The notes under the pieces are model-generated. The model saw only the letters and a list, made by a program, of their open reading frames with translations. It was not told the DNA's origin and did no database searches. A stretch of DNA of 64,000 bases from the NCBI RefSeq assembly GCF_964340395.1, contig NC_135565.1, forward strand, positions 2,068,501 through 2,132,500, written 5' to 3'. Source of the DNA: Glandiceps talaboti. Taxonomy: Eukaryota > Hemichordata > Enteropneusta > Spengelidae. The position numbers and the translations under genes are program-made. Numbering within the stretch: the first letter of the stretch is position 1; each line of letters starts with the position of its first letter. Of the stretch, positions 54,327 to 64,000 are shown piece after piece.

Positions 54327-57300
54327 GTAAGTAGTGTATAGTGTACCGAATGTAGTGTGCATACGTGTAAAGTACTTGGTAATTTTCTAATAATTAAGGA
54401 ATGCAATTCTAGCTCTTAATGTTTCCTCTCAGAATTTCTACTTTCATGGTCATTTGTAACATCGCAAAATTACGAAAATAAGAATAGTGCTTTAAAAAGT
54501 TGGCGTACAAAATACAGACAGTGAGGCAGCGATGAAAACTAGAGTACAGCACAACCGCAACGTTGCTGATAATTATCGAACACATTATACACATTATATA
54601 TCATTATTCATTTTTGCCGTTAATTTAGTCTAATTCAATGCACACATTTAGTTTGTTTTCAATAATGACTGGTATTTCCACCGACACAGTTTTTCAAAAT
54701 CTTGCATTGTTGTGACTCTGTGAGGGGAATGGAATATAGATCATTTTGTGTTGTCTATTTACTAAATAATACTATCGATGATTTCAAATATTATCGATAA
54801 CCCTGGAGCGCCCCCCCCCCCCCCTCCACACAATACCTATACTCAACCGCACATACAAACATCTCCGGTTTAGACATTAATGCAATAATCTAATGAAATG
54901 CTAAGAACAATGATAGAGAAATGTGGTCTAGTATGTACATGTACTACGAGGATGGTACTACGGTATGTATAGGGTAAGAGTTCACATACTAGTCTATCCT
55001 GTTTGAAATATATATATTGCTAGTACCATAAATTTGATATCGAAAATTTGTAAGATAACTCACATTATATCATGTATTTGACTGCAGAAATGTGTTATTG
55101 ATGGTTTCTAGACACCTGGACCCTTTGCCATCTCGACCCTCTATTGGAATGGTACTGGACATCTCGACCCTCACACCCTGGTCCTTTCGTCCCCTTTGAT
55201 AGAAGCTTTCACAAAATAATTTAAACACATATATTTTAAGTAACGGTATGGATATACACGCTAATAAATTATTGTTAAGATGCTTCATGATCATCCAATG
55301 TAATAGGCCGTTGTGTTGTTGCAATGCATGTGTTGGCTTCGACTCCGAGTAACCAGCATGTCAATGAGTTCAACCGTATTACAAAATAATTCATGTTTCA
55401 GTACATTTATACCACAGCTGCCATGCAAAGATATGTTAGTTTGATATTTTGAGCGGGGTCGAAATGACCAGGGTGTGAGGGTCGAGATGACTAGGGTCGA
55501 CCCAATAGAGGGTTGAGATAACGGGGGTCGAGATGGCAAAGGGTCCAGGTATCCTACTTCCTTATTGATACATGTATGTTATATAGGGCCTAAACAATTG
55601 TTTGGTTCTGGTTACCGGTTCCAGTTACAAATGTTGGTCCCACCTTGTTTTTCACTGCTGACTCTAAACATTTTATTATTTATTTGGTAACAACAAGTAA
55701 AATCACAAAATCTGGGAAGTCTTTTTAGAAATAGTGGATGTGGAAACTGACATCAAATTAAAAAGACAATATACAATATAAAACTGTTCTTCCAAACTGT
55801 AATGGGTGTACATCCGATGGAAAGAAACCAATAACACAGAAACCATATGGAAAGCAATGGAAAACATAACTATCTGAACTAGACACTTACAAGTTACACA
55901 TGAAAAAAGTAGAAAATAAAAATCTACCTACACCACCTATTCTAAAATTGAACATAATCGGAACCACAAACTTTCTTTAGACCCAAAAACCTAAAATATG
56001 AGATGTACATTGCATTTAAATAATGAAGGAAGTCTGTAAGGTCAGTGTGCCCTCTAAGCCAATTTGACACTCCACTCACTGATGTACACAACATTGATTG
56101 TGCACCAAAATATGGTGTTCCCCTATTTCTTACTATGTGGTGACACAAGAAATGCCAGTATTTCTCACTTTGACTCAGAACAATAAAATTTGGCTGTCAT
56201 TAGAGGGCACACTGGTTCTTATCATAACCCTCTGAGTGTGTGACATGTCAAATACACAGGGATGTAGCTCGGTATACAGAGATGTAGATAAGTACTGGTA
56301 GTCAGGTGTACAGAAATGTAGATAAGTGCTGGTTGTCAGGTATACAGAGATGTAGATAAGTGCTGGTTGTCAGGTATACAGGGATGTAGAAAAGTGCTGG
56401 TTGTCAGGTGTACAGAGATGTAGATAAGTACTGGTTGTCAGGTGTACAGGGATGTAGATAAGTGCTGGTTGTTGGGTATACAGAGATGTAGATAAGTGCT
56501 GGTTGTCAGGTATACAGAGATGTAGATAAGTGCTGGTTGTTGGGTATACAGAGATGTAGATAAGTGCTGGTTGTCAGGTATACAGAGATGTAGATAAGTG
56601 CTGGTTGTCAGGTGTACAGAGATGTAGATAAGTGCTGGTTGTCAGGTGTATAGAGATGTAGATAAGTGCTGGTTGTCAGGTATACAGAGATGTAGATAAG
56701 TGCTGGTTGTTGGGTATACAGAGATGTAGATAAGTGCTGGTTGTCAGGTATACAGAGATGTAGATAAGTGCTGGTTGTCAGGTGTACAGAAATGTAGATA
56801 AGTACTGGTTGTCAGGTGTACAGAGATGTAGATAAGTACTGGTTGTCAGGTGTATAGAGATGTAGATAAGTGCTGGTTGTTGGGTATACAGAGATGTAGA
56901 TAAGTGCTGGTTGTCAGGTATACAGAAATGTAGATAAGTGCTGGTTGTTGGGTATACAGAGATGTAGATAAGTGCTGGTTGTCAGGTATACAGAGATGTA
57001 GATAAGTACTGGTAGTCAGCTAAAAACTCCAGAATTTGTCAGCTAATTAGTCACCGCCAGACGAAGTCCGGACAAAGACTTATGGATTGGGTTCCGTTCG
57101 TCCGTCCGTCCGTCCAGAGCCGTTTCTTGGAGATGCCTTTACCGATTTTTTTCAAACTTAGTACAGGGGCAACATACTATGGCATACATATGAACGTTAA
57201 TTTCTTTCATGATACATAACTCAGACATGCTTGAACAGATCTCATCCAAAGTTGGTATTAGGACAGTGTTCTATGACATACATGTGCATATTCATTGTTG

Positions 57301-60300
57301 TCGTGATACGATCCAATATGTAGATAACTTATCTACATATTGTTTGCGAATTTTCCATGTCCAAAGCCATAACTCAGACATGCTTGAACAGATCTCATTC
57401 AAAGTTGGTATTAGGACAGTGTTCTTTGACATACATGTGCATATCCATTTTTTGGCACAGTTTTCATGTTCCTTAAAACCCAATCATAGCGGGGACTATG
57501 TCATTCTCAATGACTTGTTTATGTTTTAAAATGTCTGTGTCAATCACTATTCATTTTACAGTCTTGTAAATATTACCCCTAACTTTTCCAATTTTTTCAA
57601 TTTTTTCCACTACTTTTAAAATTTGTTAAGTTTTCTGTGACATTTATTCATTATCTTATGTAGGTAGTTCAGCAGAGGCCCTCATCAGTCTGAAGAGTTC
57701 GGGTCAAAGTTCACCCAGTACATACAGGAGGGTAAGTAAGGTCAAAGTTCACCCAGTACATTGTTTACATTTGTATTTGTATTGGTAGCATATTCATCTA
57801 GAGTAAATGGTTATTTACCTGGTTTATTTTGGCTGAATCATTTGACATTCCTCACATGTGAATGGTTCAATGATGCAGACTTTGGCTGAATCATTTGACA
57901 TTCCTCACATGTGAATGGTTCAATGATGCAGACTTTGACTGAATCATTTGACATTCCTCACATGTGAATGGTTCAATGATGCAGACTTGTCATATGAACT
58001 CAAGAGGGTTTTATATAATTATACTAGCGTACATCATTTTAGGTGAGGGTTATTGCAGCAAACACATTGTAAAGGAAGCCATTGAGAGCAAACAGCTACA
58101 TCTATTCACTTACAGGGGTATGGAGATGGAAATACCAGTAGTATGCAGTCATAGAACAAATCAGTGTCATTGAATTGTATACAATAACAGTTGAAGAAGG
58201 CTGAGTGATTGCACACTGAATATTCATGAGAGCTCTTTTACATTTGGCACCCATAATTTATGTAAATATCTCTATTTCATGGAGTAGCACAAACACTTGA
58301 AGTGCTACAGCTTCATTGATTAGAAATTGGCTATTATACATGTACATGTATGGAAGGCAAGTCTGGTAAAATCAGTCTGACAAACCATGGCAAGGTTTTG
58401 TATTGACCCACTTTTGTAAAATCACATTGGTATTTTCTCACTTAGTTATCATAGTTGTGTTACTACATAGTGTAGTACCTTAATTAAAATCTCACACTTA
58501 TTTATTTTTATCAAACAGACAGGAAGAGACAGAAAACGAAATCGACGTCTAGAAGACTATGCAGACATGACGTCAGTGTTGACTAAATCACCAAGGAAAC
58601 CATCAAAAGTCATCCCTTCTACCTCCACCTCATCGCCAGTAAGTTACAAAAAACAATTAAAAGTTGTATCCTGAAACAATATTGTGTGACTCAAACAAAA
58701 TCTTACAATAATTGCTACATTTCATCATCTGGCTCGACTTGAAATCTTACTAACTTGACGTATGATACATGTACATCATTTTTATACAGCCATCCGTGAT
58801 TGGCTTAGATTGTGTCACATGGTATGTACTATTGACCCATAGTGACCTCAATTTGCATACCAAGTGAAATATTCATTTTCTATTTTCCCTGGGGCATTAT
58901 TACTGAGACTAGTTCTACCAGTCATTTTCTTTCACTCTGGAAAGAATACGTGCCTGAAAATGTGATGTGTTACAATGTATATACCACTTATTGCCTTGTC
59001 TTATTTGGGTGCTATTACACATCATATTACCCTGTGATGTGTTATATACCACTTATTTCCTTGTCTTATTTAGGTGCAATTACACATCATATTACCCTGT
59101 GATGTGTTATAGACCACTTATTGCCTTGTCTTATTTGGGTGCAATTACACATCATATTACCCTGTGATGTGTTATAGACCACTTATTGCCTTGTCTAATT
59201 TGGGTGCAATTACACATCATATTACCCTGTGATGTGTTATAGACCACTTATTTCCTTGTCTTATTTGGGTGCTATTACACATCATATTACCCTGTGATGT
59301 GTAATAGACCACTTATTGCCTTGTCTTATTTGGGTGCTATTACACATCATATTACCCTGTGATGTGTTATAGACCACTTATTTCCTTGTCTTATTTGGGT
59401 GCTATTAAACATCATATTACCCTGTGATGTGTAATAGACCACTTATTTCCTTGTCTTATTTGGGTGCTATTACACATCATATTACCCCGCGTGCTGTTAC
59501 ATGTATGTAGCAACTTGGCTTTCAGCATTGGGAAATATTTTCTGCATAACAGCCCTTGGGGTGATAGACATATACTCATGCTCTCATGGCCAGGCAATAA
59601 CTGTATAATATTGACTTTGCATTAAATTTCATTATCATACTGTAATGATTTAGTGATGATGTGCTGTAATTTAGGTTTACGATACAACGGTAGTTTTATT
59701 TAGCATTATTGCGCATTGTGTATACGTTACATGTACACACTGTGCACTTGATAATTATTATCACTGGCATGGACCTTTAGTGGCACATTGTGCATAAATT
59801 ACATGTACACACTGTGCACTTGATAATTATTACCACTGGCTGCCAGGCATGGACCTTTATTGGCACAATGGCCCTTTATACATCCAGAACTTGTTGGCGA
59901 GTATAAAATCCATTACAGCCTCTGTAAGTGCATAGGATTAAAGCATTTATTTTGCAATCACTATCCTACCAGGTCCCCAGTTATAAAATTGGGTTGACCG
60001 GGACACAAACATATATAAAGTCTTGCCTAAGAACTTACTTATTCAGAAAAAATGGCAGTGGAGCGGCTGGAGCTGCAACATGCAACCTGCAGTCTGCAGA
60101 TTCCAAGCCATTCACTCTACATGCAACCTGCAGTCTGCAGATTCCAAGCCATTCACTCTACATGCAACCTGTAGTCTGCAGATTCCAAGCCATTCACTCT
60201 ACATGTAACCTGCAGTCTGCAGATTCCAAGCCATTCACTCTACATGCAACCTGCAGTCTGCAGATTCCAAGCCATTCACTCTACATGTAACCTGCAGTCT

Positions 60301-63300
60301 GCAGATTCCAAGCCATTCACTCTACATGTATCATTCAACCATTAAACTCCATTGGTATCTCGCACAAAGAAAGTATATCCAGACAATGAAATGCAGTATT
60401 ACTGAACATTTTTAGATAGATTTATATGTCTAACATGGAGATGAATTGGAGAAGATAGGCTTGCTGTGCATGTCTGTAACAGGAGATAGGCTTGCATGTC
60501 TGTAACAGGAGATAGGCTTGCATGTCTGTAACAGGAGATAGGCTTGCATGTCTGTAACAGGAGATAGGCTTGCATGTCTGTAACAGGAGATAGGCTTGCA
60601 TGTCTGTAACAGGAGATAGGCTGGCATGTCTGTAACAGGAGATAGGCTTGCATGTCTGTAACGGGAGTTGATACAATGTAGGCTTGTGTGACATTGTCCC
60701 ACAACAGATCTTACAAGTTACATTGTACATGTATGTTGTTTACAGCGTTTACCTACCCCAATGAGTACACCAGACAGTTAACACAGATCTTACATTGTAT
60801 GTTGTTTACAGCATTTACCTACCCCAATGAGTACACCAGACAGTTAACACAGATCTTAAATTGTATGTTGTTTACAGCCTTTACCTACCCCAATGAGTAC
60901 ACCAGACAGTTAACACAGATCTTAAATTGTATGTTGTTTACAGCTTTTACCTACCCCAATGAGTACACCAGACAGTTAACATAGATCTTACATTGTATGT
61001 TGTTTACAGCATTTACCTACCCCAATGAGTACACCAGACAGTTAACACAGATCTTAAATTGTATGTTGTTTACAGCGTTTACCTACCCCAATGAGTACAC
61101 CAGACAAAAGGGCAGCTCAGAAGATAGGTGCTAGGTTAAAGAATCTTCTCAAGTTACCCAAGGCATACAAATGGTGTATTTATGAATGGTTCTATTCTAA
61201 TGTAGACAGGTAGGCTATACTCAAATTATGCCTCAGGTTAATTGAAGCTTCAGTGTGCTAAGATAGACCTAAACTAAAACCGTTGTGACACAATGTGGTA
61301 TATTACACAAGTGGATGATAGCAGATCATATGTTGTGTGAATCTATTCACCCTGTGATCAAGATAGTGTAAACATTGGAAGTCCAAAAACACTACACTAC
61401 AAGTTAAACTTTATGGAACTCTGTGATGCCTCCCTACTGAATAATGTAAATAAACCAACATCCATTCAGTATCTTATCACTGTTGTATAAAAGTTATAAT
61501 GTGTTGTGGAAATAGTAATAGTCTGTGTCAATCTTAGTAAAGTAAACTCTCAATTACCGGAGTTATAACACAGGGTAAAGGACCAATGATCAATTTTGTA
61601 CTCGCGATTTTCCGGATTTCTAATATTATTTTCTGTATATTTCAAATAAAGTTTGAAATACTGTTTCCTCTTACTGTTTTTTTTCTATTTCCTACCTGAT
61701 ATCATTGTCTTATCTGAGTTTTTATCAGCTTTGCATTAATTAGCTTGCTAGAACAAACTCACTATTAACTCTCAATTACCAGTGTTATAGTTTGTGTCTA
61801 TCTTAGTAAAGTAAACTTCCAACTACCAGTGTTATAGTTTGTGTCTATCTTAGTAAAGTAAACTTCCAACTACCAGAGTTATAATCTGTGTCTGTCTTAG
61901 TAAAGTGAACTCTCAGTTACCAGAGTTATAGTTTGTGTCTATCTTAGTAAAGTAAACTCTCAATTACCAGAGTTATAGTTTGTGTCTATCTTAGTAAAGT
62001 GAACTCCCAACTACCAGAGTTATAGTTTGTGTCTATCTTAGTAAAGTGAACTCCCAACTACCAGAGTTATAGTTTGTGTCTATCTTAGTAAAGTAAACTC
62101 TCAATTACCAGAGTTATAGTTTGTGTCTATCTTAGTAAAGTAAACTCTCAGTTACCAGTTTATTTTTGTGAAATGGGATTTTTGTTGTAAAAGTTGTAAA
62201 AGCTGAGAATTGACAAGAGTTTATCTTTCTATTGGTTTGATGAATCATAATAAAACCATGTTAGAATAATATTTATTAAATTTCCTACAAATATATAACA
62301 CAGTAATACCAAATGTGGAAATATTAGTATAGCCCTCCTACAAATATATATAACACAGTAATACCAAATGTGGAAATATTAGTATAGCCCTCCTACAAAT
62401 ATATAACACAGTAATACCAAATGTGGAAATATTAGTATAGCCCTCCTACAAATATATAACACAGTAATACCAAATGTGGAAATATTAGTATAGCCCTATA
62501 AATATATATAACACAGTAATACCAAATGTGTAATTCTTCAAAACATTTTGACAAAATTGGCCCTAGCAACCATGACCACGCCCTTAGCAACAACCAAATG
62601 GCAGTATATTTTCGTCAAATAACATCATCTGGTAGGCAAAAAATGTATGCAAATACCCTAGCGACCATGACCATGCCCATAGCAACAGCCTAACGGTCGT
62701 GTATTTCACAGATAACAGGAATTGATAGACAATTGAATATACATTCAAACAATGTATGTAAATTTGCCTAGCAACAAGACCACACCCATAGCAACAGCCA
62801 AATAATCACGTATATTGCAAAGATGACAATAGGAATAGAAAGACAAATGAATAAACATTCAAAAATATATGCAAATGTGCCTAGCAACAAGACCACGCCC
62901 ATAGCAACAACCAAATGATCACATATATTGCGAAGATAACAGGAATAGAAAGACAAATAAACAAACATTCAAAAAATGTTTGCAAGTGTGCCTAGCAACA
63001 AGACCACGCCCATAGCAACAGCCAAATGATCACATATGTTGCGAAGATAACGGGGATTAATAGACAATTGAATAAACATTCAAAGTAGAAAGACAAATAA
63101 ACAAACATTCAAAAAATGTTTGCAAGTGTGCCTAGCAACAAGACCACGCCCATAGCAACAGCCAAATGATCACATATGTTGCGAAGATAACGGGGATTAA
63201 TAGACAATTGAATAAACATTCAAAATATGTATGTAAATATGCCTAGCAACAAGACCACGCCCATAGCAACAGCCAAATGATCACGTTTATTGCAAAGATA

Positions 63301-63721
63301 ATATCAGGAATTCATACACAAGTGAAAATAAACATACAAAAATGTATGCAAATATATCTAACAACATGACCACGCCCATAGCAACAGCCATAGCATATAG
63401 CATATATCACAAAGATAGCAACATGGTTGGATAGGCAACTGGATAGTCATTCAGCAAATGAACACTTATTGTTAGCATGGACTACCATATGGATAAACAT
63501 TTTTAAAATCTGTACAGTTGTGCTACAACGCCATTGGCAGTATTTTTTCATGATCCAAAATTAACAATGTTTTCTATCAATTACTTGTTTTCTAGACCAT
63601 TGTTTGAAGGAGAAAATGACTTCTGTGTTTGTTTACGTGAAAACTTTCCACAATTGAAAACCAGGAAGTTGACGAGAAGTGAATGGTGTATGATCAGGAG
63701 ACTTATGGGCAAACCAAGAAG
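54305..63721 (+). CDS. LIN9: LIN9 homologue, 5' part (exons 1-5; continues beyond window)
   Basis: Exons 54305-54326, 57664-57731, 58519-58638, 61076-61209 and 63596-63721 join in phase to 156 codons plus 2 nt. Seen: MADSALESSSAEALISLKSS, a basic KRNRRLEDY segment, LPTPMSTPDKRAAQKIG, LKNLLKLPKAYKWCIYEWFY and SNVDRPLFEGENDFCVCLRE, ending IRRLMGKPRR. The last two blocks are the entry to the DIRP domain diagnostic of LIN9/Mip130/ALY proteins. Known: LIN9 is the scaffold subunit of MuvB, which forms DREAM with p130-E2F-DP (repression in quiescence) or acts with B-MYB to activate G2/M genes. The rest of DIRP and the C-terminal half lie past 64000. Introns are rich in minisatellites. Head to head with SPT2. 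Confidence 0.92.
54327..55102. other. LIN9 intron 1, plain stretch
   Basis: No repeat array or gene is seen; there is a poly-C run at 54811-54825. Confidence 0.5.
55109..55551. mobile_element. MITE with ~90-bp inverted ends (LIN9 intron 1)
   Basis: The left end GACACCTGGACCCTTTGCCA and CTCGACCCTC... are mirrored by the right end (reverse complement GATACCTGGACCCTTTGCCA) for about 90 bp, including TCTCGACCCTCACACCCTGG. CTA flanks both termini (55106-55108 and 55552-55554), a possible 3-bp target duplication. There is no open frame for a transposase. Confidence 0.78.
55610..55965 (-). repeat. Dispersed repeat family B, minus-strand copy (LIN9 intron 1)
   Basis: Reverse complement of 4105-4455, recognised from CAATATAAAACTGTTCTTCC, GTGGATGTGGAAACTGACAT and CCACCTATTCTAAAATTGAA. 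It lies in LIN9 intron 1. Confidence 0.8.
56262..57018 (+). repeat. 34-bp minisatellite, about 22 copies (LIN9 intron 1)
   Basis: The unit is GTATACAGAGATGTAGATAA plus GTGCTGGTTGTCAG, with TTGGG/TCAGG, GTGTACAG and GTACTGG variants in recurring combinations. Confidence 0.97.
57035..57530 (+). repeat. Probable interspersed repeat with internal 151-bp duplication (LIN9 intron 1)
   Basis: Begins with (GTCC)n near 57098-57116. It contains two copies of CATAACTCAGACATGCTTGA ... GTTGGTATTAGGACAGTGTT ... GACATACATGTGCATAT 151 bp apart. The style fits a non-autonomous interspersed element. The open frame across it is not gene-like. Confidence 0.5.
57664..57731 (+). CDS. LIN9: LIN9 coding exon 2
   Basis: The acceptor is TTATGTAG at 57663 and the donor GTAAGT at 57732. 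It encodes SSAEALISLKSSGQSSPSTY-RR. The SSSA-x-AL-[IV]-SLK motif is the conserved N-terminal signature of animal LIN9. It ends in phase 0. Confidence 0.88.
57832..57990 (+). repeat. 53-bp tandem repeat, 3 copies (LIN9 intron 2)
   Basis: The unit is GGCTGAATCATTTGACATTC, then CTCACATGTGAATGGTTCAA, then TGATGCAGACTTT. The rest of intron 2 (57991-58518) has no supported feature. Confidence 0.93.
58519..58638 (+). CDS. LIN9: LIN9 coding exon 3
   Basis: The acceptor is ATCAAACAG and the donor GTAAGT; 120 nt, phase 0 at both ends. It encodes TGRDRKRNRRLEDYADMTSV and then a KSPRKPSKVIPSTSTSSP tail, a basic disordered linker. A second possible acceptor 4 nt downstream would break the frame. Confidence 0.82.
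58970..59495 (+). repeat. 65-bp minisatellite, about 8 copies (LIN9 intron 3)
   Basis: The unit is TTGCCTTGTCTTATTTGGGT, then GCTATTACACATCATATTAC, then CCTGTGATGTGTTATAGACC, then ACTTA. TTGCC/TTTCC and GCTATT/GCAATT variants occur. Confidence 0.96.
59700..59870 (+). repeat. Imperfect ~75-100-bp tandem duplication (LIN9 intron 3)
   Basis: GCATTGTG/GCACATTGTGCATAAATT, TACATGTACACACTGTGCAC, TTGATAATTATTA and CATGGACCTTTA recur. Confidence 0.8.
60078..60330 (+). repeat. 41-bp minisatellite, about 6 copies (LIN9 intron 3)
   Basis: The unit is CATGCAACCTGCAGTCTGCA plus GATTCCAAGCCATTCACTCTA. It contains two overlapping CTGCAG palindromes. Confidence 0.96.
60452..60668 (+). repeat. 26-bp minisatellite, about 8 copies (LIN9 intron 3)
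   Basis: The unit is GGAGATAGGCTTGCATGTCT plus GTAACA. Frames across it are open because of the unit, not a gene. Confidence 0.95.
60690..61106 (+). repeat. 66-bp array of LIN9 exon-4 acceptor plus exon start, 5 decoys + real copy
   Basis: The unit is TTAACACAGATCTTACATTG, then TATGTTGTTTACAG, then CGTTTACCTACCCCAATGAG, then TACACCAGACAG. Decoy exon starts fall at 60746, 60812, 60878, 60944 and 61010; the true one is at 61076. Spacing is exactly 66 in every case. Decoys read the exon-4 frame for 11 codons, then hit TAA (GAC AGT TAA), whereas the real copy continues GAC AAA AGG. Confidence 0.95.
61076..61209 (+). CDS. LIN9: LIN9 coding exon 4
   Basis: The acceptor is GTTTACAG at 61075 and the donor GTAGGC at 61210. 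It encodes RLPTPMSTPDKRAAQKIGAR, LKNLLKLPKAYKWCIYEWFY and SNVD. STPDK-x-A-x-QKIG and LPKAxKW are strongly conserved in LIN9. Its acceptor and first 32 bases are the last member of a 66-bp tandem array (see repeat at 60690). Confidence 0.93.
61535..62160 (+). repeat. ~47-bp minisatellite, about 9 copies (LIN9 intron 4)
   Basis: The unit is AGTTATAGTTTGTGTCTATC, then TTAGTAAAGTAAACTCTCAA, then TTACCAG, with CTTCCAACTACC and GTGAACTCCC variants. The first unit (61535) is separated from the rest by about 240 bp of unrelated sequence. Confidence 0.93.
62277..62530 (+). repeat. ~55-bp tandem repeat, about 4.5 copies (LIN9 intron 4)
   Basis: The unit is CTACAAATATATAACACAGT, then AATACCAAATGTGGAAATAT, then TAGTATAGCCCTC. 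TA-number variation occurs within the unit. Confidence 0.94.
62555..63400 (+). repeat. ~95-140-bp repeats carrying paired AGCAAC boxes, 8 copies (LIN9 intron 4)
   Basis: Each copy contains GCCTAGCAACAAGACCACGC followed by CCATAGCAACAGCCAAATGA, then a variable AT-rich spacer with ACATTCAAAA and ATGCAAAT. Cores lie near 62561, 62657, 62768, 62880, 62990, 63130, 63241 and 63358. A block of about 130 bp has been duplicated around 62950-63180. Confidence 0.9.
63596..63721 (+). CDS. LIN9: LIN9 coding exon 5 (start of DIRP domain)
   Basis: The acceptor is TTTTCTAG and the donor GTAATA. It encodes RPLFEGENDFCVCLRENFPQ, then LKTRKLTRSEW and IRRLMGKPRR. This is the DIRP-domain core, which contacts other MuvB subunits in the family. 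It ends in phase 2; the next exon is outside the window. Confidence 0.93.
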
Positions 63722-63896
63722 GTAATACAACTAATGACATGAAGCATTGATGAACAGAACCTGGTACAAACAGGGAAAGTAAACAACTTGGTACAGCATG
63801 TAAAATACATTTTGTCGTCTAAACTCAAAGTCAGTAGTCTTTTTGGGTTGATAGTAATTCAGTTCTATTGCAATGTCACCTGCCTATAAACAAGAG

Positions 63897-64000
63897 GATA
63901 GTTTAGTGATAGAAATGTACATTTGTTACATAGATACATATACTATAATATATATGTTTGCGTAGTGATAGAAATGTACATTTGTTACATAGATACATAT
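63897..64000 (+). repeat. Tandem repeat cut by window edge
   Basis: GTAGTGATAGAAATGTACAT and TTGTTACATAGATACATAT occur twice, about 62 bp apart; the array may continue outside the window. Confidence 0.7.

Overview
This is a metazoan, probably marine-invertebrate, nuclear window. It is AT-rich, with large introns bounded by GT-AG sites, long runs of G or C, frequent TACATGTA words, and fragments of LINE and TIR-type transposons. I cannot place the species. There is no prokaryotic gene organisation, no CRISPR array, and no tRNA or rRNA that I could recognise.

Two conserved nuclear genes are supported exon by exon. On the minus strand a complete SPT2 (SPTY2D1-type) histone H3-H4 chaperone gene runs from an ATG at 53351 to a TAA at 29977. 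It has six coding exons whose phases add up to exactly 1620 nt, or 539 residues. On the plus strand, head to head with it, the first five coding exons of LIN9 (MuvB/DREAM complex subunit) run from an ATG at 54305 to 63721, and the gene continues past the right edge. The two start codons are 953 bp apart, so the genes probably share a bidirectional promoter region. That region contains a perfect CRE (TGACGTCA), a YY1-like AAGATGGCGGA at the LIN9 start, and a (CT)n tract.

The dominant feature is tandem repetition. About thirty unrelated minisatellites with units of 20 to 66 bp or more occupy roughly 45% of the 64 kb. They fill most introns of both genes and the 30 kb downstream of SPT2. The largest is a 50-bp unit repeated about 174 times (19.22-27.93 kb) without a visible indel. 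One array (66-bp unit, 60.69-61.11 kb) has copied the 3' splice site and first 32 bases of LIN9 exon 4, placing five decoy acceptors directly upstream of the true one. A coding minisatellite sits inside SPT2 exon 3.

Layout:
- 1-7 kb: dispersed and duplicated repeats and a frameshifted, unrecognised coding remnant.
- 7.6-9.9 kb: 31-bp array.
- 10-16.4 kb: microsatellites, a LINE 3' end, an unrecognised minus-strand coding fragment, and poly-G/C tracts.
- 16.5-18.4 kb: 30-bp array.
- 19.2-27.9 kb: 50-bp satellite.
- 28-30 kb: three arrays up to the SPT2 stop codon.
- 30-53.4 kb: SPT2 with array-filled introns. Intron 4 holds a transposase-like pseudogene remnant; intron 1 holds two TIR elements inserted in one array unit and a foldback element.
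- 53.4-54.3 kb: shared promoter region.
- 54.3-64 kb: LIN9 5' half, with a MITE and many arrays.
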